A stretch of 64,000 bases of DNA from Glandiceps talaboti (lineage: Eukaryota > Hemichordata > Enteropneusta > Spengelidae): assembly GCF_964340395.1 (NCBI RefSeq), contig NC_135557.1, forward strand, positions 5,503,216 through 5,567,215, given 5' to 3'. The position numbers were made by a program, and so were the translations under genes. The notes beneath the pieces were generated by a model. That model was not told the origin of the DNA, made no database searches, and was given only the letters and a program-made list of their open reading frames with translations. This document shows positions 22,462 to 33,823 of the stretch, piece by piece (the stretch's first letter is position 1; each line of letters opens with the position of its first letter).

Positions 22462-25400
22462 GACTAAGATTCTTAGCTAACTATCGGTTTGTGTAAGAAA
22501 AGGAAACATGCGTGTAAGTGGCAAAACTCATTAATTATTGTCAAGTTTATCTAAATCCTATAAATATCTTGAAGGCCTAATCTGTATATGTATAGAAATA
22601 TCAGCTGATTTAAAATGACATTCATTATGCTAAGATGACATTGGCCGTGTAACAGGTTCACAGATTTCATAGAGTGCCCATGAAACTGTCATTCTAGAGA
22701 GCATTATAGATTTTTGATCTAGTAATGTTAGACTATGGTATTAATTTATGAATATACAGGAAGAAAATCTGTCACTATTTTTTTTTTAAAATTAGTTGTG
22801 TTTTGAGGATTGTATTTGTGCAAATGTTGGCTTGATACTTGTTTGAAGTGTCGGGAGTCTGACCTGGGATTGATAATTAGGCCTTTAACAATAAAAAAAG
22901 TGGATATGTGTATGGAAGAGTATCAATTTGACTAGGTTTTAAATGTCCTAAGTGAATTCTTTTCTTCTAAAATTTTAGCCAAAACAATGAAATTGTAACC
23001 TTAAACTCAATTTGTCTTTTTTTTTCAATATATGCCAGGGTTGTTAATCGTTATCAAAGTCCCAGATTTGAATTTAAAATATGCATTGTCTACATACAGG
23101 AAGTGAACTGGGAAAGGTGAATAATTTGTAGTAAGTTAAGGGGTCCACAGGCTAGTGATTACATTACTGTCTAGACATAGCTACATGTTGTGTATCAGCT
23201 GGGTATTAACATTGGTAAGACAGACACTCCTAGCTACAAGTGGTCACTGCTAGACATTACATCATAGTCATGACAATCACCGATCTCAGACAGATGGAGC
23301 GTTTGGTGTTTTCTGAGTATATTCACTTAATCTGCAATATTTGGTTCAGGAGTCTTGAATATGTTGGGGGGGCCAATGTAAGGCGACAATGGGTTGAACT
23401 GAAGTGCGAGGTCAGAAGGTCAACTCAACTGTGTGAAAAATGTGTCCGTTGAAAACACAGCTACAAGAACTCCGCAAGATCTGTTTGAATAAGGTAGGTT
23501 TGTGGAAAAGTTTGACGCTTGCGGAAAGCTAAATTTAACATTTAATAGTCAGATATCAGAATAGGTGTGTACGATTAGACCATATTTAAAACACTTATCT
23601 CAAAATAGTCTGGGATTTGGGTCAGTTTTAATATGCAGTGCTAAAAAAGGGTCACGTAGACAGCACGTCGTACGAGTGCTTTGTTCCAATTCATCTTGTA
23701 CGACATCTGTCTAATGTTCCAGTTTTAGGTTCTTTTAACGTCAGACAGAGCAAAGTTGTATTCTTTGGTTCAAATTATTTTAAAATGTTGAAGATATTTT
23801 ATAGAGAAGGGAGTAGACATGACCTGAATTGACATAGTTTGGAGTAGAGAAGGAGACATTGTGACCGTTTGAGGTCAGAGCTGTGCACGTAGTAGTTCAA
23901 CCGCTCCTTGAATACGAATAACAAACTAACAAACCGCAACGACTCGTTCTCGGTCATTATATTTTTGAATTTGTAACTGCCAGTCTACCGGAAGATGAAT
24001 GTGTCAGTGATTTTATTAGTTTGACAATTTTAGTTGGATATAGTCTTCCGATTATGTTTTGGTGTTTAAAAGGTAGAAATATTTTATGCTTAAAGAAGAT
24101 AAGGGGTGGGGTGGGGTAGGGAGCGTTCTATCGATGCTGACAAAATTAAAAATAACCGATAACTTAAAAGGAATCAAATATGTAGACATCTTAAAACAGA
24201 GTCTTGAAATAAAATATGTGACAGTCTAGGTTGAAGAAACTACTGTTGTTATTCACTGTGGAATGTCAATTTGAATCTCCCTAGGGCCGTGTATTGTCAG
24301 CTCAATTTATTCGTCAAAAGTTGGTAAATTTTATGCAATGTATATAACTTATGACATTTATTTTGGTCAGATATGAAATGAAATTACTTATTTATCAAAT
24401 TTACAGAAAAAAATTAGTAAAAAATCATAAAATTTTGTGGAAAGAAATATTGAGACTGAAAGTTCTATAAAAGTTCTAGCAGATTATTTTTTTCAGATTT
24501 TTGACATTTTTTGGCAAGAAATTAAAGATACTCCACCTATGGATATGAATTAGCAAAAGTTTGAAAAAAATGCTAAAAAAATATAAGAATTGGGTTGATT
24601 TTTTATTAAAAAACAGCGATCAAGAAATTTAATATTTGGAAAGGATAAAGGATAAATGAAAGGGAGTGTAGGTATACCTACAATTTGACATGCACCTGTC
24701 TGATTTTGACAATTTCTAATATTTACCTTTCAAATTTTTTGAAAACTGAATGTTTCAAATTTGTATTAGAAACTGATTAAATTTATCCCTGACTTGAATA
24801 GAAAACATTAGTTTTGACTTGTGGTGTCATTTCCATATCAAAAAATTCAAATATTAGGACAATAACGGTCGTTTACAAAAATTGAGGTCAAACTACATAC
24901 AATATGTCATCTGTAGGATTGAAATTCTGTAACGCTAACTGTCTGTGTCTGGTTCAAATATCCCACAATATTGTCTTTGCATCTTTTTCGATTCATCGGA
25001 TTCGTGTGTTGATGATAAAGAAAGTCATTTTTGGTGTGTGTGTGTGTGTGTGTGTGTCGGTTTTTGATGAAGGGAAGTTAGATTATTTTAAAGTCATGTT
25101 TTACATTTATATTTAGGTCAGAGTAACATGGATGTATGAAGTATCATGAACAGAAACCAACAGCTGATTTGCATTACAGACTCTCCGAATAAATTAGTCT
25201 TTCTTTTTTATTGTACAAATTACACATCAATGTCTCTGAAAATTCCTGACAAAGGTTTTATTAGATTTCAAAACTATTTGCAATTTCTTCATTCATATTC
25301 TCTTAAAGAAAAATGACTCCCATAAATGAGATATTTTATACACATCATTTATTGCTGTCTGAACTGAATAAGTAATTAGATCTATACCGTAAGTTCATCT

Positions 25401-26437
25401 GACAGCCTTCAGATGTGTAGATAATTTCACATTTTCTCTCAAAATATCAAGAAATACTGTTTTCGTCTAAGGAATATGTCTTGCCCTCAGAATATGATTT
25501 CCAATTGTGTAATGTCTGAATAAGTAATAAGTGTCAGGCAGACAGATAAATGACTTTTACAAATTCAAAATTTGCATATTTGCTTATAAACTGAATCTTT
25601 TACAAAGATATAGCATTATTCAACATCTTTGTCTTACTTTATCAAATGAATACTAAATTAAAACACAGCTGAAGACAATTATATTCGATTACCTAAATGT
25701 AACTATTTTACACTTCAAAATTTTTTGGCGGGAAAAAATATTGTGTGAATTATTTATATTTTTTAGGTGAACTTTGTTCTTAGGTGAATATTTATGCAAA
25801 TTTATGCAAATTTATGCACACATTTAGCAGAGGACTAACATAAAATACAGTCTGTAAATGTACTTGTGTAAAATTTGCATATTCCTTCAATGTGAGGTCA
25901 TATCAGGTGATGCAGTAGCAGACGACACTTTGTCTCTTGTTTAACTGCCGAAAAATAATGTAGCTGAAATTGTCAAAAATTAAATGGACTTTCATAAGGT
26001 AAAGTAGAAACGTCAGGAAAATGCAAAGTGGACAGTAAAATATTTTATGCATTGTGGAAAAAACTTGACTGTCAAAATTATCTGTATCGGTATTCCCACT
26101 TGTAAAAAAATATATGGAATACAAGTTTTCCCAAGCAATGAAAATAGATAAGAAAATGTTGATGAATTTTGATGTATTGAGAAGAGTAGTGAATCTGTAA
26201 TACAAAGGGATTTAGACAGACACATAATGGGTAAATGTTAACATTCAACCTATCCCCTCCCCCTCCCCCTCCCCCCAAAAAATGAAATGGAATACAATGT
26301 AGCAGAGTATGATGAGAGTCGACTACATTGAAACTAAAATTTTCCCAATTAACAAAAAATTCTGACAAACTTATGACAATTTTTGGCTTAATACGAGTTG
26401 ATAGATAATTGAATCTAGGTCAGTGTAAACATTTCAC
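22462..26437. other. AT-rich interval without recognisable genes
   Basis: No gene or RNA supported across ~4 kb. Items seen: a donor-like AAG|GTAGGT near 23492; a (GT)n tract at ~25038-25058; three tandem TTTATGCAAA boxes at 25790-25819; an E2F-like TTTGGCGGGAAA at 25724-25735; and a CCCCT tract at 26251-26275. Frames at 23240-23452, 23638-23832 and 25903-26368 have no recognisable domains. Confidence 0.5.
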
Positions 26438-26439
26438 TT

Positions 26440-26770
26440 TTCCCGCCTAATGAAAAGAATGGTAAAAAAATTTCCAAATGCAGCTAAAAATATAGACAAC
26501 AAACCAAAAGATTACAAAATGATAAACAAATTAGGAATTTTCAGCAAAATTCATATAAAAAAGAAAAGCAGACATATCAGAGTGAGGTAAAAAAAAAATC
26601 ACAAATTTTACAAAAATATGAGAAATTTTCAACAAAATTGTTAAAGAAAAATGAAATTGCAAAAGCAGACAGACACTCAAGTTGAAAATGAATCAAAATT
26701 TTAAAATTTTGTAAAAAAATATGGAGCCTTTTCAACCAGATTGGCAAGAGAAAGTAGACAAGAATTAGGT
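26440..26770. repeat. Degenerate A-rich tandem repeat, ~110-bp period
   Basis: AATTTTCAGCAAAATT...AAAAGCAGACA recurs three times (near 26535, 26625 and 26735) with AAATATG(A/G)AG in front. Decayed and short; tentative. Confidence 0.4.
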
Positions 26771-26954
26771 CAATGTCAACGTGACATTTAAGGACAATGC
26801 TCTACAGAAGTACTGATAGCTTATGAGTCAATGGCGATAAGTGAATTCAAACAGCTGGTCTTAAACATATCCTTATATATGTTGTGTCTATAATCTTTGT
26901 TCCAACTCAGCATGACAATATTTTAATGCCATAATATGTTAATAGTGACCTAAA

Positions 26955-26987
<33 letters not shown>

Positions 26988-26988
26988 G
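26955..26988. repeat. (TCTG)n microsatellite
   Basis: About eight TCTG units, otherwise isolated in AT-rich DNA. Confidence 0.95.
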
Positions 26989-27379
26989 AATTTTTTCCCA
27001 AATTTGTTGAAAAATTTGTATATTCAATGACTAATTTATAAATTGTTTTTCATATTTCCTTGTTATGTACACGTATGTTGCTGACACAAGTCCAATATTT
27101 AGTAGCTGCTGACAGCTGTAGGTAAAATGTTGTGACATATGGGGGTGAACTCAGCAGGTACATAATGCTATACTGACAATAAAACAACATTGGGAGTTAT
27201 TTGTTTGAAGTCTATGTTGCTTTAGGCATAGTCTGTAGTCTGCATAGTGATCATTCATACCAAAGTGTACTGTGGCAGTTTGAAGTTACACAAACTTAGA
27301 TTGCAAGTCTTTTTACTTGGATGGAAATACTTACGTTACACTTTAAAATGGTGGTTTTAGTATTATGTAATGTTAATGT

Positions 27380-27945
27380 AAAAACAGACCTTGGGGTGGG
27401 TGGGGTGGAAACAGACCTTGGGGTGGGTGGGGTGGAAACAGACCTTGGGGTGGGTGGGGTGGAAACAGACCTTGGGGTGGGTGGGGTGGAAACAGACTCT
27501 GGGATGGGATGGAAACATCCAAGGGTGGGTGGGACGGAAACAGACCATGGGGTGGGATGGAAACATCCTAGGGTGGGTGGGACGGAAACAGACTCTGGGA
27601 TGGGATGGAAACATCCTAGGGTGGGTGGGGTGGAAACAGACTCTGGGATGGGATGGAAACATCCTAGGGTGGGTGGGACGGAAACAGACCCTGGGGTGGG
27701 ATGGAAACATCCTAGGGTGGGTGGGGTGGAAACAGACACTGGGATGGGTGGGATTAAAACACCCTAGGGTGGGTGGGGTGAAAACACCCTGAATAAGGTG
27801 AAAACAGATCATGGGATGGGTAGGGTGAAAACATACCCTCAGGTGGGGTGAAAAGAGACCACAGGTGGGTGTGGTAAAGGCAGATCTTGGGGTGGGTGGG
27901 GTGGGTGGGGTGGGGGTGAAACAAGTTACACCAATATTTATCAAC
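27380..27945. repeat. Minisatellite F, G-rich, 27-bp and ~48-bp units
   Basis: It starts with four copies of AAACAGACCTTGGGGTGGGT plus GGGGTGG, then a longer composite unit with GGGATGGGATGGAAACATCC and TAGGGTGGGTGG, then degenerate GGGTGGGGTGAAAACA copies ending in GGTGGGTGGGGTGGGGG. The + strand has many runs of three or four G at short spacing, a G-quadruplex-prone composition. Frames on both strands read through it (133-196 codons) because the units tolerate it; the repetitive peptides are not evidence of a gene. Confidence 0.93.
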
Positions 27946-28483
27946 CCCCACATACATGTATTATAGATGGAAAAACAGACTCATGTTTAGGGAATTTTAG
28001 TGAAAAAAATGAGACATTTGCTCCCATCCCCCCCCCCCTTACATGTACCTCAATGGGAATTAAATATCTTCTGATACAGTAATTAGCTTCTTAAGTTAAT
28101 AGCACCATTGAAAGGGATTTCCTCACCATTGTTTAAGCCTCTCAACTAATTATCTATTTGGGAAGCCAAGAATCTTTGCAAAAAAAAGCGATTACCATTT
28201 CCCTTCTCTTGTTCCGATTATCAATACCTGCAATAGAATTCTAACACCTAGATTTATCATAAAAAATAGCGAACATTTGATTTCTTGGCCGACACCATAA
28301 CTTCCACTCCATATACTATACATGCATTACTATAGGCTTGTAGATGTAGGAGGCAACTTTCTTCTTGTTTTATTTTGCCCCTCTAGCAGGAGGTGAAATG
28401 CTATTGCAGGTACCGAGAATTGCCAAGCAAATCTGTATGCACAAACTTGGACTTCGTGATGAACACTCGGACCATGAAGTAAA

Positions 28484-28484
<1 letters not shown>

Positions 28485-28559
<75 letters not shown>
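28485..28559. repeat. (CA)n microsatellite, ~37 units
   Basis: A pure CA tract of ~75 bp. Frames that cross it are artefacts. Confidence 0.97.
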
Positions 28560-28561
<2 letters not shown>

Positions 28562-28703
28562 TGTTACTTACTACATGTATGTTTTGGTGATTGATTTTTG
28601 TTGTTGGACAATTTGACATTGATCAGCTCATAGGCTATTAGCCTAGTCTAGCTGCAATATGATATAATCATGATATGATGATATGATTGGTTTGCTACGA
28701 AAA

Positions 28704-28721
28704 TGACCACTAGAGGGCGCC
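28704..28721 (+). promoter_or_regulatory. CTCF-like motif, forward orientation
   Basis: TGACCACTAGAGGGCGCC is a strong by-eye match to the vertebrate and fly CTCF core (CCASYAGRGGGCGC) on the + strand, and the best in this window. It stands out in AT-rich flanks. Confidence 0.5.
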
Positions 28722-29386
28722 TTTCAACAGAAAAAAATTCTCAGGACGTGGTTGGAAAAGTGACGTACATTACACATAATTGGACTCACCTGTGCTTTAC
28801 CTTTTACTCTCACATAACCCTTTGAAAGCTGAGGTTTTGATAAGGGAACAAGGAAAGGTGGGCGGACAGGAAATGTGGGGGTTGTGTTATCAATTATTAA
28901 GATTAATAGAAATGTAAAACTCAATTGAAAATGATATACGGATATGAAATAACAAAGTCAATAAGACTTCCATATTTTCTATAGGAAATTAATATTTAAC
29001 ATTTTGTATATAGAATATAACAGCTTGTACATCTATTTATGGAATTCCTAGAACTTGGTACGGATTGACGATAAAGCTATTATTTTTAATATGATATGTA
29101 AAAATGACTTCTTGTATAAATGAACTCTGACTGTGATGCTTATATGAAATATGAATAATTTGTGATGTGAAATATATATATATTTATTTGTGTAACTATG
29201 ATAAATATATATATTTGTGTAACTATGATGAAGTGATAGCTGTTTAAATGGTTGCAATTTTGGTCTGTCAAATAATATCTGGTAGAGAAGATGCTTTCAA
29301 GTATCTGATGTGGCTTACCTTTTTTGATCTATATCAGATAAATTGTATACTAAGCTCCAACTAAGTAGCCTGTAACATCAGCCATA
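28722..29386. other. Interval without recognisable genes
   Basis: AT-rich. A ~30-bp tandem duplication (AAATATATATATTT...GTGTAACTATGAT) lies at 29171-29230. No gene seen. Confidence 0.5.
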
Positions 29387-29766
29387 AGGTCTAATAAAAA
29401 CAGTATGTAGTTCCGATTACACTTAATTTTAAAATAGGTGAGGTAGGTAGATTTTTTAGCTTTATTTTTATTACATATGATATTTTTATAATGAGTGAGT
29501 GTCTAGTTCATGTTTTCCATTGTTTTCCAAATGGTCTCTATGTTATTTATTTCTTCCTATCAGATGTACAGCCATTACAGATTGGAAGAATAGTTTTATT
29601 TTTTATTTTTAAGTTGATGTCAGTTTCCGCATCCACTATTTCTCGTGAGACTTCACAGTTTTAGCAATTTTGAAAACACTTCCTCGAATACGTACAAAAA
29701 GGTTTAGGGGTTGGCAGTGAAAAACTTGGTGGGGTCAGGTAACCAAACAATTATTTTTTTAGGCCT
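29387..29766 (+). mobile_element. MITE-like element family 1, copy 3
   Basis: ~380 bp. The left end AGGTCTAATAAAAACAGTAT with GTAGTTCCGATTAC and the right end GGTAACCAAACAATTATTTT with TTTTAGGCCT match the termini of the other copies. The interior is colinear with copy 2, including CATTGTTTTCCAAATGGTCT and TTTCTCGTGAGACTTCACA. Same orientation as copies 1 and 2; all three lie between let-7 and mir-125. Confidence 0.78.
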
Positions 29767-30304
29767 AATTTTAGTACGACAGGGAATTGTGTTGATCACA
29801 GCTAGAGTTTATACATTTTTCCGCCTACAAGAACAATAGGCTTAGATTTATTTCCCAGTATTCAGAATTCTATTTAAAATAAAAACCTGTAATACAGCAT
29901 TGCTATAATTTATTGTACATTGTCGTGTACTTTCCTTTATCACTTTTCTCTATTTTATAGAAATAATTGATTTGTGATCGTATCAACCAATATTTACTAG
30001 TAAATTATCTACTCAGCTGTCCTAAATATCTCTCTAGAAATTAATCATTTGATAATGTGGTTTTGTATTGTGGCATCCATTTTTGAAAAACCAGATTGCC
30101 TATTTTATTTACTCTGATTTATATCACCTGATGTACATGTATATTTCAATATTTTGTTGCTGAAGATTGTTTTTGTTTTATTTGTTGTTATTGGGAATGA
30201 AAGGTGGTTTGGCTTTTAAAGTGAACAGTTCAAGAATGACTTTGCTTGTATGACTATAAACCTAGCTAGCTCAGTTACAAACACATCACTTCACTTCACT
30301 TGAA
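29767..30304. other. Interval without recognisable genes
   Basis: AT-rich, no supported feature. Confidence 0.5.
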
Positions 30305-30700
30305 CTTGAAGGGTTAATGTCTGTATCAGCCCTATGTTAACACCGGGCTAAAACTGAGCTCACACTGACATCTCGCAGGTATGTTAGCAACTGGTAGGGT
30401 TAATGCCTGCACCAGGGTAGCTCAGTACTACTACTAACACCAGGCTGGCACTAACGCCTCACCAGTATGTGTTAGTAACTGGAAGGGTTAATGTCTACAC
30501 CAGTCCTATGTTAACACCAGACTAGCTCAGTGCTAACTCTGGGCTGGCACTCAAACACCTCACCAGTATGTGTTAGCAACTGGTAGTAGTAGGGTTAATT
30601 AATGCCTGCAGCAGTCCTATGTTAACAATCGGCTAGCTCAGTTCTAAATACTGGACTGACACTGTAGACACTAACACCTCGATCACTACATGCAGTATGT
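30305..30700. repeat. Diverged tandem repeat, ~95-110-bp unit, 4 copies
   Basis: Four blocks each start at (A)GGGTTAATG(T/C)CTG and contain CCTATGTTAACACC, a GGCTAGCTCAGT-type phrase, CACTAACACCTC and CAGTATGTGTTAGCAACTGG. Starts are near 30310, 30398, 30484 and 30590. Moderately old, with many substitutions and indels. Less AT-rich than its flanks. Confidence 0.75.
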
Positions 30701-32663
30701 GTGGGCAAGTAAAAGGAGTAAAATCACTGATAAATTACTCAGCACTTGAAAGTGTAAGTATTACTCATTACTACACAGGTTTAGAAAGTGGTTATTGCAT
30801 TTTGAGGGTGAATATTGTACTATAAATAACAAAATTCATTTTCATTAAGACACATATCACATAGAACTTGATAAAGGAAATCTGATGAATTTCAAAATTT
30901 GAAAAAAAAATTCCTTAAAAGGAAATATGTAGTGTATGATATTAATAATAGCCACTCTTTAGGTTCTGTGTCAATTGTAGAGTGTAACAGACACTTTCCC
31001 GCCAAATTAAATTTGAGTAATATTTGTTTTGTTAAATCTATAAATTGTTAGCATGTAGTTCATTTCCTTTGTAGATTTGTCAAGATTATAACAATTCTTC
31101 CTTAATTTTACTCACAAAATTTGTCTAAATTTATACGTTTCATAATAATGAATTACTTATATTTTTGTTAATGTGTAGTCTGCTATTTAAAAAGGTTAAA
31201 GGTCACATTTGTCAGTTCCTAAAGGGGTAATCTGTCAAGGCAAGTTGTTTGTACCATCCTTCTTGTTAGTTTCACAACTGAATCCATTCAATATTTCCAA
31301 TGCAGTAGCATCACATCTTTAGTGGGTATTTACATGAGAAATATGCCACACCTAAATTATTTAAAAACTGAATGAATTTATTGACTGTTTTATACACTGT
31401 ATATGGTAGCTGTATGCTGATTGGTTGACCATCATTATAATGGAATAATCAATCTTCTATGGGCCAATCAGCTGTTGTCTTTTTTTAGTGTAGTTGTGTG
31501 GGTAGCTTGGCACGTGTAGGTGAGTATTAGAAATGGAAAATTTACCAAATAGAGTTTAGTACATGTGTAGGTGGTAGACAATTAGTTTGGTTGTAGACAG
31601 TAGACATTTTGTCTGGCTAGACATCACTATGTTTTCAGTACCTTACACAGATCAGCATTTTTTGTCGGGTTTTTATCGCTGATTTAGTTCCTTGTGGAGT
31701 TTGATGGTCATGTATGGTTACCTGTAGGTGATAACACTGTCAGTTGATGTATTATGAAGTCATATTGGTAAATATATCTTTTTTAGTCATTTTCATCTGT
31801 CTATCACATTTCCACTAAAATCACATGTAGAGAGTTTCAGATTTTCAGTAATTTTTTCGCACACCACATTTTAATTTTAGACTAAAGTGAAAGAAGTAAT
31901 TCTGATAAAAAAATTCACATTTGATCACACTGTCAATTCTGTGAATTGTGTGTCATTTCACTTTCCCGCCTAATTTGTGAGACTACAAAATTCGGCTATA
32001 TCAGTAATTGTTTCACACACCACATTTCAATTTTAGACAAAAATCAAAGAACTGATGTTTCTCTGTCCATTCCTCAAAAGTAAATGTTTTCTCTCTGTAG
32101 CACCATAAATGATGGAATTCTGTGATGTTGTAATAGTGTATTGTCACACTAGGTCAATACAACAATGTGTCCATGTAGGGTGTTTTTAATTACAAATATT
32201 GAACAAAAACCTGTGGTAGAAGGAGATGATTGCCATTGGAAATAAATATCAAGTAAATATATGTTTGTTTTTTTTTCATTTTAATATAGTTTGATATTTT
32301 GTCTAAATGTCAAACAAATGTACTCGACAAGCAGTCACACATTGATTAATTGACTAATTTACATATTTGTTGTCATAGTGATAGTTGTCATAGTAATGTG
32401 TAGGATAGGTTTGTGCCTTGTCACTGATGTCTAATTTTTTCACAGAAAATAAGGATGTGAAAATTCAGTGTTTCTTGAATTCTTATTTCAAGAATCTAAA
32501 AATGGACTTGCTAAATAACTAACAAGGGGATTGGGTTCACTTAATAATAAACACAATAGATCAGCTAAGTTGTGACACTTCCTGCTATGATAGTGTGGTA
32601 GGTCAGTGCAGTGACAGTAAGTCTTCTGAATACAGTACAAAAGATGGCACACTAACACCAGGA
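30701..32663. other. AT-rich interval without recognisable genes
   Basis: No gene supported. Two TTTCCCGCC motifs (30995-31006 and 31962-31973) lie in related flanks (TGTGTCA...TTTCAC). The stretches 31840-31880 and 31985-32045 share CAGTAATT(G/T)TTTC(G/A)CACACCACATTT followed by AATTTTAGAC, so a ~145-170-bp local duplication exists there. Confidence 0.5.
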
Positions 32664-32683
32664 CCTGCCACTAGAGGGTGCAC
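32664..32683 (+). promoter_or_regulatory. CTCF-like motif, forward orientation
   Basis: CCTGCCACTAGAGGGTGCAC fits the CTCF core with GTGC in place of GCGC. It lies 14 bp before an inverted-repeat element and ~1 kb upstream of mir-125. Confidence 0.4.
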
Positions 32684-32696
32684 TAACATGAAGCAA

Positions 32697-33146
32697 TGGG
32701 TGCTTTCGATTATGCAACCCAGGGTGCCTCTAAGCACCTAAAGTTGCCCCAAGTTACGTTCGATTATTACATGACGTCAAACTCGGGGTGTCCCAAGTCG
32801 ACCGTCCTCATGGAGCAGGGACAGCTTGGGGATTGACCTGACCTGACTTGACCCAAGATGGGGACGACATATGATTGGTTATTGTTATCAGTTCCGTAAG
32901 AATTATACCGTATTTTGAGGATATCTTTCCACATTTAGTGAGGAAATAATTTTTCACTTCAAATTGTCTAAAATATTTTAGAAAGATGTACCAAATTTAT
33001 CATGAATCACTGATTTAATTATAGGCTCCCAGGGGTACCCCAAATGCAATAAAATATGTTCGATTTTCACACGACCCGAGGTGCCCAAGTGATGTCAGTT
33101 ACTCTGGTCTGAGGCTCCCTGGGGACACATAATCAAACGCACCCCA
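32697..33146. mobile_element. MITE-like / fold-back element family 3
   Basis: ~450 bp. The left end GGGTGCTTTCGATTATGCAA with CCCAGGGTGCCTC pairs with the right end, whose reverse complement reads GGGGTGCGTTTGATTATGTG then TCCCCAGGGAGCCTC. A sub-terminal repeat of TTCGATT with ACATGACGTCA or a relative and CGGGGTG occurs inside both arms. GC-rich arms surround an AT-rich non-coding centre, typical of non-autonomous DNA elements with sub-terminal repeats. Target duplication not resolved. Confidence 0.7.
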
Positions 33147-33608
33147 GGATACAAAACGTTTAACCTTGGGTTTGAGATAGGTATTATCCCTTAGACTAGT
33201 AAATAGCATTGCATTGCCAAGTTTTTGTCAATAATTTTTGAAATCCAATACAAGAGAATAAACTTAAATAAAGATAATAACTTAATAACTTAAAGATATT
33301 TCTTCAAATCTAGTAAAACAGTCCATACATGGCAGAGTTATATTATTACTAGTCTACACTCACTGAATCATTTTAGAATTGTTGGCTAAAACTTAAAAGA
33401 ACACAAAAGTGACAAACAGATCACTTCCTGTCAAGTTTTGTAACAAAAGGTTGCCTCATTCATTGAAACAGTCTGAAAATATTCTTATCCTAGAGTAATT
33501 TAAAAACTCACTTCTTGATCTAAGTTATATTCTGTCAGACAATTAAAGTTTTCCCACTACACAACACTCACCTTTACTGTTTTGGTACAGTTGTCGCCAT
33601 CTTGGATT

Positions 33609-33621
33609 TAACCTTTGACCC
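33609..33621 (-). promoter_or_regulatory. DR1-like nuclear-receptor motif
   Basis: TAACCTTTGACCC, i.e. GGGTCAAAGGTTA on the - strand, is two AGGTCA-type half sites spaced by one base, as bound by HNF4/RXR-class receptors. It is ~50 bp upstream of the mir-125 hairpin. Near-identical surroundings (GATTTAACCTTTGACC) occur at ~6737 and, inverted, at 39169. Confidence 0.35.
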
Positions 33622-33660
33622 CATTTACCAGTGTCTCTCAGGATATCCCAGGATCCTTCA

Positions 33661-33743
33661 GTGCTTTACCTGTTCCCTGAGACCCTAACTTGTGAGAATG
33701 CTACTGATTCACAGGTTAGGTGCTCAGGTACTGGGTGAAACAC
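33661..33743 (+). ncRNA. mir-125: mir-125 precursor hairpin (lin-4 family)
   Basis: The 5' arm at 33674-33695 begins TCCCTGAGACCCTAACTTG and matches miR-125-5p of animals (seed CCCUGAG). The 3' arm at 33711-33732 begins ACAGGTTAGGTGCTCAGG. The loop is 33696-33710. The lower stem continues with GTGCTTTACC against GGGTGAAACAC. Known role: the orthologue of nematode lin-4, acting with let-7 in developmental timing. Last member of this cluster, 19.5 kb after let-7. Confidence 0.97.
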
Positions 33744-33823
33744 ACAAGACATCTAAGTAAAGACAAAATAAGGTAAGCATGTCAACTAACTCACAAAATG
33801 AAATCATGTTTATTTATACCAAC

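Larger units (their letters stand above)
975..33760 (+). ncRNA. Inferred extent of the mir-100~let-7~mir-125 primary transcript
   Basis: The three hairpins at 1.0, 14.2 and 33.7 kb share strand and order with the conserved bilaterian cluster, which in flies and vertebrates is made as long polycistronic or shared primary RNA. No open frame of convincing coding type lies between them on this strand. The span is inferred from the hairpins, not from transcript evidence; real ends and exons are unknown. If it is one transcript, its introns contain minisatellites of 35-, 44-, 48-, ~64- and ~75-bp units, three families of inverted-repeat elements and two CA microsatellites. Confidence 0.5.

Noticed and set aside
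25790-25819. Triple TTTATGCAAA (octamer/POU-like) boxes
   Set aside because: A perfect short tandem triplication in AT-rich DNA; slippage explains it without invoking a regulatory element.
27296-27957. Frames of 133-196 codons on both strands over the G-rich array
   Set aside because: Units tolerate several frames at once; Pro-Thr-Leu-Gly and Gly-Trp repeats follow from the nucleotide repeat and no start context or domain is present.
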